A stretch of DNA of 64,000 nt. Origin: an uncultured Dongia sp. (GTDB taxonomy: Bacteria > Pseudomonadota > Alphaproteobacteria > Dongiales > Dongiaceae). Below the pieces are notes generated by a model, which saw only the letters and a program-made list of their open reading frames with translations, ran no database searches and was not told the DNA's origin. The stretch lies in assembly GCF_936916975.1 (NCBI RefSeq), contig NZ_CAKZGO010000020.1, positions 62,001-126,000 of the forward strand, in the 5' to 3' direction. Made by a program: the position numbers and the translations under genes. Positions 27,223 to 36,329 of this stretch are shown here, in pieces. How positions within the stretch are numbered: position 1 is the stretch's first letter; the number at the start of each line of letters is the position of its first letter.

Positions 27223-28158
27223 GTGGCAACACCTGACATCGCCCAGAAACACATGGATGTGGCCGCCAGAGCCCCTGACCGCAACGCCGCGGAAGCGGCC
27301 GGTATCGCACAGCGTTTGCCGCCTTTGCTGCTGGCGGCGGAGCGGATTGCCGCCACCGTCGAGCAGGGCGTTCATGGCCGCCGGCGCACAGGACCGGGCG
27401 AAGTGTTCTGGCAGTACCGCACCTATTATCCGGGCGACGAGTTGAAGCGGCTCGACTGGCGGGCGTCGGCCAAGACTGATCGGCTCTATCTGCGGCAGTT
27501 GGAATGGTCGGCCTCGCAGAGCGTCTATCTGTGGTGCGATCTCTCGCCCTCGATGGTCTATGCCAGCCGCCGCGATCTGCCGACCAAGGCGGAACGTGCG
27601 CAGGTCCTGGGCCTGGCGCTTGCCAGTGTGCTCGCCCGGGCCGGCGAACGTGTCGGCTTGCTGGGGCATCCCGAACCGCCCAGCGCCGGGCGCAACGTCA
27701 CCGAACGCCTGGCCGAACGTCTGTTCGTCGATGCGCGCGATTCTGCGCATGCCACCAGCCTGCCACCACCCAGCGAATTGCCGTCGCATTCGCATGCGCT
27801 GCTGATCAGCGATTTCCTGTCGCCGCTTGAGGATTTGCAGAGCGTCATCGCTGGCTTTGCCGGGCGCAACATCCATGGCCATCTGCTGCAGGTGCTCGAC
27901 CCCGCCGAACAGGCGATGCCGTTCACCGGCCGCGTGCGCTTCCTGGGGCTGGAGCAGGAAGGCGACATGCTGATGAGCCGCGCGGAAGCGATCCGCGAAC
28001 AATATCTCGAGCGACTTGATGCGCATCAGCAGGCCTTGCGCGAGCTTGCGCGCCATGCCGGCTGGAGCATGACGGTGCATGTGACCGATGGCGCGCCGGC
28101 CTCCTCCGTGCTGGCACTCTATCAATGGCTGGCGGCCGATCGCAGGTTGCGGCGATGA
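27223..28158 (+). CDS. DUF58 domain protein
   Basis: 311 residues. The DUF58 signature is clear: VHGRRRTGPGEVFWQYRTYY, PGDELKRLDWRASAKTDRLY and VYLWCDLSPSM, the latter the start of a VWA-like fold with a partial MIDAS. Family members are partners of MoxR ATPases. The GTG start at 27223 is eight bases after the moxR stop. The stop overlaps the next start as ATGA. Confidence 0.93.
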   Translation: MATPDIAQKHMDVAARAPDRNAAEAAGIAQRLPPLLLAAERIAATVEQGVHGRRRTGPGEVFWQYRTYYPGDELKRLDWRASAKTDRLYLRQLEWSASQSVYLWCDLSPSMVYASRRDLPTKAERAQVLGLALASVLARAGERVGLLGHPEPPSAGRNVTERLAERLFVDARDSAHATSLPPPSELPSHSHALLISDFLSPLEDLQSVIAGFAGRNIHGHLLQVLDPAEQAMPFTGRVRFLGLEQEGDMLMSRAEAIREQYLERLDAHQQALRELARHAGWSMTVHVTDGAPASSVLALYQWLAADRRLRR

Positions 28159-30938
28159 ATTTCGGCAATCTCAGCATCCTCGTCCCGGCGCTGCTCGGTG
28201 CCTTTGTCGCCCTGCCGATCCTGTGGTGGTTGCTGCGCCTCACACCGCCCAGCCCCAAGCGCATCCATTTCCCGGCCATTCGCCTGCTGTTCGGCCTGAC
28301 GCCCAAGGAGGAGACGCCGCATCGGACGCCGTGGTGGCTGATCCTGCTGCGCGTCTCGATCGCCGCCCTGGTGATCGCTGCTCTTTCGCATCCGGTGTGG
28401 AATGCCGGTGAGAATCTGCGCAACGAAGGGCCGATGCTGCTGGTGATCGACAATGGTTGGGCTGCAGCACCGCATTGGAGCCAGACCACGGCGATGGCGG
28501 AGACCCTGATCGACCAGGCCGATCGCGAAGGCCGTTCTGTCTTGCTGGTGCCGAGCGCCCCGGCTTTGGGCCAGGCAGCACTTACCCCGCCCGACAGCCT
28601 TGCCCCGGCACAGGCCAAGGCGGCGCTCGCCAACCTTGTGCCGCAGCCCTGGGCGGCGCGGCGCGATCTCGTGGATGCCATGCTGGCGCAGATGGCCCAG
28701 AGCGGTGGCCTCTCCAAAGATCTCAACATTTCCTGGTTGAGCGATGGCGTTGCTGCGGCAGGCGACACCGATACGAAATTGTCGGCGCGACTGGAAGGCC
28801 TGGGCGGTCTCCATATCGTCGGCACGCGCGATCTTCCGGTGCTGCTCCGTCCGGCCAAGATCGAGGCCAGCGGTCTCAAACTGCGCGTTGAGCGCCCGTT
28901 TACCGGCGCTGCGCAAACGATCGGCCTGCGTATCCTCGACGGTGAAGGCCGCACGATCAGTCTTGCCAGCACGCGCTTCGCGGCTAATCAGAATGCGATC
29001 GATGCAAACATTCAATTGCCGCTGGAACTGCGTGGCCGCGTCGGCGCCGTGGCGCTGCAGCAGCCGGCGGATGCGGAATCCGGACAGGCCGGCGGCATCG
29101 TGCTGCTCGACGATGCGGCTGGATCGAAGCCGATCGGCGTCATCACGGATAATCCCACGGCAGCGCGTCAGCCGCTGCTGGGCGAGCTCTATTATGTCGA
29201 GCGGGCCTTGCAGCCGTTCAACGAACTTCGCGTTGGCAATGTGGGGACATTGGCCAAGCAGCCGCTGGCCGTGATGATCCTGCCCGATGGCAGCAATGTC
29301 AGCGACAGCGACCGGGCTACGCTGGCCGCCTGGGTCGAAGGCGGCGGCACGCTGATACGCTTCGCCGGCGAGCGCCTAGCGCAGAACGCGACCAATGACA
29401 ATCTGCTGCCGGTGCGCCTGCGCCAGGGCGACCGTGTGCTGGGTGGCGCCCTCAGCTGGTCGAAGCCAGCCAGCCTCGCCCCCTTCCCCACAGCCTCGCC
29501 CTTCGTCGGCCTTGAGCCGCCCAAGGATGTGTTCGTCGACCGCCAGGTGTTGGCGGAGCCTGATATCGACCTTGGCAGCCGGACTTGGGCGCGGCTCAGT
29601 GACGGCACGCCACTGGTGACCGGCGCCAAGCGCGGCGACGGCTATATCGTCCTCTTTCATGTCAGCGCCAACACGGCATGGTCGAACCTGGCGCTCTCCG
29701 GACTCTATGTCGACATGCTCAATCGCCTGCTGTTGCTGGCGGCGGGCGTACCGAGCGGCGCACAGGACAAAGCGACGCCCCTACCGCCCAGCCAATTGCT
29801 CGATGGCTATGGCCGCCTGATCGCGGCACCCACCAGCATCACCCCGCTCTCGCCCGACGATTTCAGGGCGCAGATTTCCGGTCCGCTGCATCCGCCGGGA
29901 CTCTATGGCGCCCCGCAGGCGCGCCGCGCGCTCAACCTCACCGCCAATTTGCCGGCAGTGACGCCTTTGGCATTGCCATTCGATCCGCTGAGCAAATCCA
30001 AGGCCATCGATTGGAAACCGTGGCTGCTGCTGCTGGCGGCCTTCCTGCTGGCGGCGGATTGCCTGATCGGCCTCTACATGCGCGGGCTGCTCAGCCGTGC
30101 CGGCAGAGGCGGTGCCTTGGGAACCCAGACCGCGGCCCTCTTTTGCCTGCTGGCCCTGGGTGGCTTGCTTGCCGTGGCGCCGCCGGCCCGTGCGCAGGAT
30201 GTCGTCCAGCCGATGAGCGATGAGGAGATCATTGCCGCAGCGGAGACCACGCATCTGGCCTATATCCGCACAGGCATTCCCGATGTCGATGCCACCAGCC
30301 GTGCCGGACTCTATGGCCTCACCAGCAAACTTCTGGAACGCACCTCGGCCGATATGGGTGAACCTGTCGGCGTCGATCTCAATGTCGATACGCTCGATTT
30401 CTATCCGATCCTCTATTGGCCGATTGCCGGATCGACCGGAACCTTGGGCGACCGCGCCATCGGCGAGATCAACCGCTACCTGGCCGGCGGCGGCATGATC
30501 CTGTTCGATACGGCGGATCAGAATGTCGTTGGCATCACCGGCGGGTTGGGGCCGGGTGCCATGCGCCTGCAGGAAATCACCGGTGGCATCGAGATTCCGC
30601 CGCTGGTGCCGGTGGCTGGTGATCATGTTCTGACGCGCACCTTCTATCTGCTGAAGGATTTTCCCGGCCGCTGGGTCGGCGGCACGGTCTGGATCGAGAA
30701 TTCGCGGGGCCGCGTCAATGACGGCGTCGCCTCGGTCATCATCGGCAGCAATGACTATGCCGCAGCCTGGGCGATGGACGATTACGGCCAGCCGCTGTTC
30801 CCGGTGACGCCGGGCGGCGAGCGGCAGCGCGAGATGGCTTATCGCTTCGGCATCAACCTGGTGATGTATGCGCTGACCGGCAAGTACAAGGAAGACCAGG
30901 TCCATGTCCCGGCCATCCTGGAAAGGCTGGGTCAATGA
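28155..30938 (+). CDS. BatA-N / DUF4159 membrane protein
   Basis: About 927 residues. The N terminus (1-90) matches the aerotolerance-regulator N-terminal domain: two transmembrane helices around LLRLTPPSPKRIHFPAIRLL. The central part is a large extracytoplasmic region with a GATase-like segment (AVMILPDGSNVSDSDRATLA, then GGGTLIRFAG). Helices at about 625-645 and 660-685 precede a C-terminal DUF4159 domain (AYIRTGIPDVDATSRAGLYG through YLAGGGMILFDTAD). This fused layout is usual in alphaproteobacterial MoxR-DUF58 blocks and is thought to serve envelope stress or surface protein assembly. The ATG at 28155 overlaps the DUF58 stop. Confidence 0.9.
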   Translation: MNFGNLSILVPALLGAFVALPILWWLLRLTPPSPKRIHFPAIRLLFGLTPKEETPHRTPWWLILLRVSIAALVIAALSHPVWNAGENLRNEGPMLLVIDNGWAAAPHWSQTTAMAETLIDQADREGRSVLLVPSAPALGQAALTPPDSLAPAQAKAALANLVPQPWAARRDLVDAMLAQMAQSGGLSKDLNISWLSDGVAAAGDTDTKLSARLEGLGGLHIVGTRDLPVLLRPAKIEASGLKLRVERPFTGAAQTIGLRILDGEGRTISLASTRFAANQNAIDANIQLPLELRGRVGAVALQQPADAESGQAGGIVLLDDAAGSKPIGVITDNPTAARQPLLGELYYVERALQPFNELRVGNVGTLAKQPLAVMILPDGSNVSDSDRATLAAWVEGGGTLIRFAGERLAQNATNDNLLPVRLRQGDRVLGGALSWSKPASLAPFPTASPFVGLEPPKDVFVDRQVLAEPDIDLGSRTWARLSDGTPLVTGAKRGDGYIVLFHVSANTAWSNLALSGLYVDMLNRLLLLAAGVPSGAQDKATPLPPSQLLDGYGRLIAAPTSITPLSPDDFRAQISGPLHPPGLYGAPQARRALNLTANLPAVTPLALPFDPLSKSKAIDWKPWLLLLAAFLLAADCLIGLYMRGLLSRAGRGGALGTQTAALFCLLALGGLLAVAPPARAQDVVQPMSDEEIIAAAETTHLAYIRTGIPDVDATSRAGLYGLTSKLLERTSADMGEPVGVDLNVDTLDFYPILYWPIAGSTGTLGDRAIGEINRYLAGGGMILFDTADQNVVGITGGLGPGAMRLQEITGGIEIPPLVPVAGDHVLTRTFYLLKDFPGRWVGGTVWIENSRGRVNDGVASVIIGSNDYAAAWAMDDYGQPLFPVTPGGERQREMAYRFGINLVMYALTGKYKEDQVHVPAILERLGQ

Positions 30939-33019
30939 TGCCGAACCTTTCCTGGGATGGCCTTTCCATCGTCCTCAATCCGCTGTTGCCGCAGGCGGTC
31001 ATGGTGGCCTTTGCCATTCTGTTCTTTGGCCTGTTTCTGCTGTCGGTGTGGCGGCGTGCGCGCGGGTCGTTGCTGCGCCTGCTGGCAGCACTCACCATTC
31101 TGGCGGCCTTGCTCGATCCCAGCATGGTGCAGGAGAAGCGGGCCTATCAGAAAGATATTGCGGTCATCCTTATCGACCATTCGCCGTCGCAGAAGATCGG
31201 CGAGCGGGATGCGCAAACCGCGCGGGGTCTCGCCATGCTGAAGACGGAGCTCGGCAAGCTCGATGATGTAGAGGTCAAGGTGATCGAGGGCGGCGCTGGC
31301 CCCGACACCGCGGAAAAAGGCACTGTGCTGTTTGAAGCCTTGCGGCGCGGTATGGCCGACCTGCCGCTGGCGCGGATCGCCGCCGTCGTGATCGTGTCGG
31401 ATGGGCAGGTCCACGATGCGCCGGTGGCACTTGCCGATCTTGGCATCGATGCGCCCATTCATCTGCTGCTGTCCGGTGATCCCAAGAAGGGTGATCGCCG
31501 TGTAGAGCTGGTCGAAGCGCCGAGTTTTGGCCTGGTCGGCAAGCCGGTCGAGGTCAAGCTGCGCGTTGACGATCTGGGCCGCAATCCCGGTGCCGCAACC
31601 TCGATCCGCATCAAGCGTGACGGCGTGGTCCTGCCGTCGGTACCGGTGGTGACCGGGCGCGAGACGACGCTGTCGCTGGGTCTGGAGCATGGCGGCCAGA
31701 CGGTGTTCGAGATCGAGGCCGATGACGGGCCGGAAGAGCTGACGCGGATCAACAATCGTGCCGTTCTGTCAGTCAACGGCGTGCGCGACGAGTTGCGGGT
31801 GTTGCTGATTTCCGGCGAGCCCTATCCCGGCGAACGGGCCTGGCGCAACCTTCTTAAATCGGACCCGTCCGTCAGCCTCATCCATTTCACCATCCTGCGG
31901 CCGCCCAACAAGCAGGATTCAACGCCGATCAACGAGCTGGCGCTGATCGCCTTTCCGATCGACGAGCTGTTCGACATCAAGCTCAAGGAATTCGACCTGA
32001 TCATCTTCGATCGGTTCGAGCATCTGGGCATCCTGCCCGACGAGTATTTCCAGCACATCGCTGATTACGTCAGCAATGGCGGCGCTGTCCTGGAAGCGGC
32101 GGGGCCGCGCTCGGCTGGCCAGTTCAGCCTCTATCGCACGCCGCTGGCGTCGATCTTCGCCGCGATGCCGACCGGCGAGATCCTCAACCAGGGCTTCAAG
32201 CCGACGATAAGCGAGATGGGCAAGCGCCATCCGGTGACGGCGGATCTGCTGGCCGATCCCAGCACGGCGCCCACCTGGGGCCGCTGGTTCCGGCAGCTGG
32301 TGGCGGTCAATCACGATGGCGAGGTGCTGATGAACGGCGCCAACGACCTGCCGCTCCTGGTCCTGCAGCGCATGGGCGAAGGCCGGGTGGCGCAGATATT
32401 CTCCGATCATCTGTGGCTGTGGTCGAAGGGCTTTGAAGGCGGCGGGCCGCAGGCGGAACTCGTGCGGCGCACGGCGCATTGGCTGATGCAGGAGCCGGAT
32501 CTCGAGGAAGAAGACCTGCGCGCCACGGCGATCGACGGCAAGCTGGAAATCGAGCGCCGCAGCCTCAAGCCGCAGGATATCGACGTCACCGTGACGCGGC
32601 CCGATGGGAGCGTCGAGACGATCCGCCTGCAGGATGCCGGCCGCGGTCGGGCGACCGCCACCATGGCAGCGGCGGACCAAGGCCTCTACCGCATCAGCGA
32701 CGGCAGCCGCGACGCCTTTGCGGCGCTGGGCGTCATCAACTCCAGGGAATTCAACGATCCACGCGCCAGCGCACAACCCCTGCAGCCGCTCCTTATGGCG
32801 TCGGGTGGTGGTCTCTCGGTCCTGCCGGGCAACGATCTCCCCGATCTGCGTCGTGTCGGCAAGAAGGGCGACCGGTCCGGGAACGGCTGGTTCGGCCTGA
32901 CGCGCAATGAGGATTACGTCGTCACCGGCGTCAGCCAAGCTCCCTTGATGCCGCCCTGGGTGGCACTCGTCATCGCCATCGGCTTCGTGCTCGCGGCCTG
33001 GCGGCGCGAGGGGCGTTAA
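30935..33019 (+). CDS. Large membrane protein of the MoxR block (GATase-like)
   Basis: 694 residues. Two N-terminal transmembrane helices (about 18-38 and 46-60) and one at the C terminus (VALVIAIGFVLAAW) bracket a large domain. This has a VWA-like part (IAVILIDHSPSQKIGERDAQ, then AAVVIVSDGQVHDAP) and a class I glutamine-amidotransferase-like part (DELRVLLISGEPYPGERAWR, then GGAVLEAAGPRSAGQ) with no catalytic Cys-His pair that I can see. It is always the last member of this block in related genomes as far as I know. It overlaps the BatA-like gene by four bases; its stop overlaps that of the convergent cupin gene within a TTAA. Confidence 0.85.
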   Translation: MMPNLSWDGLSIVLNPLLPQAVMVAFAILFFGLFLLSVWRRARGSLLRLLAALTILAALLDPSMVQEKRAYQKDIAVILIDHSPSQKIGERDAQTARGLAMLKTELGKLDDVEVKVIEGGAGPDTAEKGTVLFEALRRGMADLPLARIAAVVIVSDGQVHDAPVALADLGIDAPIHLLLSGDPKKGDRRVELVEAPSFGLVGKPVEVKLRVDDLGRNPGAATSIRIKRDGVVLPSVPVVTGRETTLSLGLEHGGQTVFEIEADDGPEELTRINNRAVLSVNGVRDELRVLLISGEPYPGERAWRNLLKSDPSVSLIHFTILRPPNKQDSTPINELALIAFPIDELFDIKLKEFDLIIFDRFEHLGILPDEYFQHIADYVSNGGAVLEAAGPRSAGQFSLYRTPLASIFAAMPTGEILNQGFKPTISEMGKRHPVTADLLADPSTAPTWGRWFRQLVAVNHDGEVLMNGANDLPLLVLQRMGEGRVAQIFSDHLWLWSKGFEGGGPQAELVRRTAHWLMQEPDLEEEDLRATAIDGKLEIERRSLKPQDIDVTVTRPDGSVETIRLQDAGRGRATATMAAADQGLYRISDGSRDAFAALGVINSREFNDPRASAQPLQPLLMASGGGLSVLPGNDLPDLRRVGKKGDRSGNGWFGLTRNEDYVVTGVSQAPLMPPWVALVIAIGFVLAAWRREGR

Positions 33020-33606
33020 GCTCTGGAGATGCTCGCCGCCGTCACGATCTCGCCGCGCCACAGATAGATGGCCGCGAGCGGCGCCCTGCCGCTCTCCATC
33101 GCATGCCCGCACATCGGCGGATGGTGAATGACGGCGCCAGCCGTTTGTTCGCACCACTCTTCGCCGGCGCGCCACCAGCGCCCCGGGCCGAGTGGCAGAT
33201 AAATCTCCTCTGCCGGATGGTGATGCGCTGGATAGAGCGTGCCCGGTCCCAGCAGCAACAGGCCAAGTCGCAGGCCGGTGACGCGGACAGGCGCCTCCGG
33301 TCCAGCGCATTCGAGATAGCCGTAATTGTCGAGAAAGTCGCTGCTGGGCGGATGGGCCCGGTAATTCGGGTTCTGCCGCCAGGCGGACCCAAGCGCCAGT
33401 TCCCATGCCGCCATTGATGCGCCCAGCGGATCGCTGGCACCGGCTGCCGGCCAGAAGCGCTGGACGGGCAACTTTTCCGGCGGGCCCGGTGTCGCCTCGG
33501 CCGAGGTGTGCAGCAGATCGGTGAGTTGCGGCAGAAAACCTGCGGCTTCCCCATGGCCAGCGAGCCGCGCCGCGATGCCTCCCAGAAGATCGCCCCACGC
33601 GGTCAT
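33016..33606 (-). CDS. DMSP-lyase-family cupin protein
   Basis: 196 residues. A C-terminal cupin (about 110-188) carries the metal site GTLYPAHHHPAEEIYLPLG (His128-130, Glu133/134, Tyr136) and the second motif VIHHPPMCGHAM (His161/162, His168). The arrangement, including the Tyr after the Glu and the DNYGYLEC segment before it, matches the dimethylsulfoniopropionate lyase cupin family (DddQ/DddL/DddK type), which splits DMSP to dimethyl sulfide and acrylate. Many family members outside marine taxa have not been shown to use DMSP, so the substrate is inferred. No acrylate or DMSP transport genes are in the window. Convergent with the MoxR block. Confidence 0.75.
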   Translation of the reverse strand: MTAWGDLLGGIAARLAGHGEAAGFLPQLTDLLHTSAEATPGPPEKLPVQRFWPAAGASDPLGASMAAWELALGSAWRQNPNYRAHPPSSDFLDNYGYLECAGPEAPVRVTGLRLGLLLLGPGTLYPAHHHPAEEIYLPLGPGRWWRAGEEWCEQTAGAVIHHPPMCGHAMESGRAPLAAIYLWRGEIVTAASISRA

Positions 33607-33768
33607 CGCCCTGTTTCCCTGAAACGGCCCAGACTCGTCGCGAGCATCATAGCCGGCCGCGCCGGTGTGTGAACACGGTCACAAACCATTCGCCCCTTCA
33701 TCACCACTAATGAATCAAGTCGTAGAGACGGCGTCCGCGGAAGCGGTGCCAAGATGTTGGAGCGTCAG

Positions 33769-34044
33769 ATGGCCAGTGCGATTGATTTCATGTCGGATCC
33801 CCGGGTGACACGGTGCAGCGCCGGCCCGGCACTTGCGGCCTCCCTGGCGGCCTTGCCGCCGGCGCCGAAGCGGAATTGGGTGCTGCGCTTTGCCGATCTT
33901 TTTATCGATGGCTGCGATGTGCGCCTGCTGCAGGGGGTCGATTGCCATACCCAGGCGGCCCTTCCCGATGGCAGCCTGGTCGATCTCGGGTCGATTTTCC
34001 GGGGCAACCAGCAGCCGGCCGAATTCGGCTTCGAATATCGCTAG
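33769..34044 (+). CDS. Small orphan protein
   Basis: About 91 residues, no family I recognise. The ATG at 33769 has GGAG six bases upstream; another in-frame ATG is at 33754. Codon usage is like that of its neighbours (third positions mostly G or C), which supports it being real. The middle reads as strand-rich (WVLRFADLFIDGCDVRLLQG), with no signal peptide or membrane segment. It ends 23 bases before the convergent Lrp gene stop. Confidence 0.55.
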   Translation: MASAIDFMSDPRVTRCSAGPALAASLAALPPAPKRNWVLRFADLFIDGCDVRLLQGVDCHTQAALPDGSLVDLGSIFRGNQQPAEFGFEYR

Positions 34045-34066
34045 ATATCTTCGCCTTTCGGCTCTT

Positions 34067-34573
34067 CTAGACGTCCTCGCCCTTTGGCTCCTCGCCGCCT
34101 TCGACATCGATCGGCACACCGGGCAGGTTCTTGCCGGTGCGAATGGCCAGCGCCGATTTGACGTGGCTGACATTGGGTGCCGCCGTCAGGGCCGTGGTGA
34201 GAAACCGCTGATAGGCATCCCAGTCATGCGCCACGATCTTCAGCAGGAAATCGGTCTCCCCCGCCAGCATGTGGCATTCGCGGACCTGTGGCCAGGTCGA
34301 GACCCGCGCCTCGAACGCCTTCAGATCCGCCTCCGCCTGGCTTGAAAGGCCGACCTGGGCGAAGATGGTGACACCAAAGCCCAGCGCCTCGGCATTGACG
34401 TCGGCATGGTAGCCTTTGAGGAAGCCGGCCTTTTCCAGGGCACGCACGCGGCGCAGGCAGGGCGGCGCCGAAATGCCGGCGCGCTTGGCGAGATCGACAT
34501 TGGTCATACGGCCATCGGCCTGCAGATCGGCCAGGATTTTCAGGTCGATCTTGTCGAGCTTTGCACGCCGCAT
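34067..34573 (-). CDS. Lrp/AsnC-family regulator
   Basis: About 168 residues. N-terminal helix-turn-helix (LDKIDLKILADLQADGRMTN, then DLAKRAGISAPPCLRRVRAL) and a C-terminal RAM ligand domain with VRECHMLAGETDFLLKIVAHD. Regulators of this kind form octamers and sense amino acids. The ATG at 34573 has GAGGGG upstream. The tail after residue 150 is acidic and longer than usual. Its target is not evident; the upstream arylamine acetyltransferase gene runs the same way, its stop 84 bases away. Confidence 0.93.
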   Translation of the reverse strand: MRRAKLDKIDLKILADLQADGRMTNVDLAKRAGISAPPCLRRVRALEKAGFLKGYHADVNAEALGFGVTIFAQVGLSSQAEADLKAFEARVSTWPQVRECHMLAGETDFLLKIVAHDWDAYQRFLTTALTAAPNVSHVKSALAIRTGKNLPGVPIDVEGGEEPKGEDV

Positions 34574-34656
34574 GTAATGATCCCCTCGATTCGAAACCGA
34601 ATGACGCAACTATATTGCAGGTCATTTTATTTCGCTAGTGCGGCGTAACTGGCTGT

Positions 34657-35499
34657 TCAGGCCGTCTCCGACCCGGATTTGGGGGCGAGCCGAGCCCAGA
34701 GGACATCAAGGTCAGCCTGGCCAAGGGCGAGGGAATAGCTTTCCAGGAGGGTTGCACGGAGGTCAGCCGGCCCTGTCAGCGTCGTGGTCTGCTCGCTGCG
34801 GTCGCGGGCCCGAACGGTGACCTTGCGATCCTGCAGCACATGTCGGCCGTCGGTAAAAGGGCGGGTCGCGATGATCGCCTCGGTGAAAAAGGATCCCGGA
34901 TGGGTGGAGACATACCAGTTGGCGACCTCGAAATCCGCCGGGGCGGCCGGTTGCGGCAGGAAGGAATAGACCGTCGCCCATTTCTCCTCGAGCCGTGCCT
35001 GCAAGGCCAGTTCGCCTGGCACGGCATCCGTCACCAGACGGTAGGTTTCATGGGACGTCGGCTGCTCGATTTCCATCCGCCAGGAGAGCGGCTGCACGGG
35101 CGTCAGCCCACCGAAGCCGACGTCGCAGAGATAGCTCCCGTCCGGGCAATCGACCCGCAGCAGCATATGCGACCGCGGCGGCACGCTCGCATCCTGGCGC
35201 GCCCACCAGACGCGGGCGGCAAAGGCCTCGGCGGTAAAGCCGATGGCACGCAGGACCGCGAGGAACAGGCCGTTCTGCTCGAAGCAGTAACCGCCCCGCC
35301 TGGCGGCCACCAGCTTCGCCGCAAGGGCCGGCGTGTCGAGCAGGATCGGCCGTCCCAGCAGCACATCGAGATTCTCGAACGGAATGCTGCTGACATGCAG
35401 CCAGTGCAGTTGCTGCAGTACGGCGGCATTGGCGGCGACCGCAGCCCGATAGCCGATGCGATCGAAGTAAGCTTGCAGATCCAATTCCCGATCGGGCAT
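34657..35499 (-). CDS. Arylamine N-acetyltransferase
   Basis: About 280 residues. Transfers acetyl from acetyl-CoA to arylamines or hydrazines. The catalytic triad is visible: Cys72 in RRGGYCFEQNGLF, His111 in SHMLLRV and Asp126 in CDVGFGG. With the start at 35499 (MPDRELDLQAYFDRIGY) the triad falls close to its usual place (Cys69, His107, Asp122 in enteric enzymes); an upstream ATG at 35538 would add 13 residues. The HVSSIPFENLDVLLGRPI motif is also typical. Neighbours: Lrp regulator downstream, UDG-family gene upstream. Confidence 0.93.
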   Translation of the reverse strand: MPDRELDLQAYFDRIGYRAAVAANAAVLQQLHWLHVSSIPFENLDVLLGRPILLDTPALAAKLVAARRGGYCFEQNGLFLAVLRAIGFTAEAFAARVWWARQDASVPPRSHMLLRVDCPDGSYLCDVGFGGLTPVQPLSWRMEIEQPTSHETYRLVTDAVPGELALQARLEEKWATVYSFLPQPAAPADFEVANWYVSTHPGSFFTEAIIATRPFTDGRHVLQDRKVTVRARDRSEQTTTLTGPADLRATLLESYSLALGQADLDVLWARLAPKSGSETA

Positions 35500-35598
35500 T
35501 CCAGATATTCTTTCCACGGAGAATGTCACATCACGCATAGCTGCGAGACCGGACGAATGCCAGAGCTTAAGTGGCGAGCGGCAAAGATGCGCGCGAGA

Positions 35599-36300
35599 TC
35601 AGCCGCAGGACCGCGCGCTCCTCGGCGGACAACGCGGTCGCGTGGTTTGCCGTCCGATCGCAGATAGCGAAATGAGGCGCTGCAGAACTGGCAACATCTC
35701 GCTTTCGAACCAAGGGTTTGTGCGGAGCCAGAGATTGTTATGCCAGCTCGGATGCGGCAGCGGCGCCACGCTAGGCAGCAGGTCCCGCCATCCGGCCACG
35801 GCGGCCGTGACGTTCTGGAAATCAGGAAGATAAGCGCGCTGCGCCAAGCCACCGATGAGGAGGGTGAGCGCCACGTTCGGCATCGCCTGCAGCATGCGCT
35901 GGTGCCAGGTGCGGCTGCAGACAGCATCGGGCAGCTTGTCGCCTTGGGCCGTCTTGCCGGGATAGCAAAAGCCCATCGGCATGATGGCAACCCTTGCGGC
36001 ATCGTAGAAAGTCGCCTCATCGAGCCCCAGCCATGTGCGCAAGCGGCGGCCGGATGCGTCGGAAAAAGGAATACCGGAATGATGCGCACGCGTGCCGGGG
36101 GCTTGGCTAATGATCAAGAGCCGCGCCGTCGCCGACCCGGCAAAGACCGGGCGCGGGCCCAGAGGCAGATGCGCCCAGCATAAGGTGCAGGAGCTGATCT
36201 CGGCGGCAAGATCGGTCCAGGAAATGTCCGTCAATTCAACGTCCTGTTGCGATTCGGGAACCGGCCCGTGTCGGCTGGGTTGCTGAAAGTTGGAGATCAC
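35599..36300 (-). CDS. Uracil-DNA glycosylase family protein
   Basis: About 234 residues of the UDG superfamily group whose members carry a CxxC (SSCTLCWAHLPLGPRPVF) near the N terminus and IISQAPGTRAHHSGIPFSD in place of the standard water-activating loop. MGFCYPGKTAQGDKLP and APLPHPSWHNNLWL (late His motif) complete the pattern. A uracil- or damaged-base-excision role is inferred from the family; biochemical activity of this subgroup is little known. The start is unclear (GTG at 36300 with AGG upstream, or TTG at 36315). It is divergent from ku over about 30 bases, so both DNA-repair genes share an intergenic region. Confidence 0.8.
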   Translation of the reverse strand: MISNFQQPSRHGPVPESQQDVELTDISWTDLAAEISSCTLCWAHLPLGPRPVFAGSATARLLIISQAPGTRAHHSGIPFSDASGRRLRTWLGLDEATFYDAARVAIMPMGFCYPGKTAQGDKLPDAVCSRTWHQRMLQAMPNVALTLLIGGLAQRAYLPDFQNVTAAVAGWRDLLPSVAPLPHPSWHNNLWLRTNPWFESEMLPVLQRLISLSAIGRQTTRPRCPPRSARSCG

Positions 36301-36329
36301 GACGCCTGTGAACAAGAGGTATCAAGACC

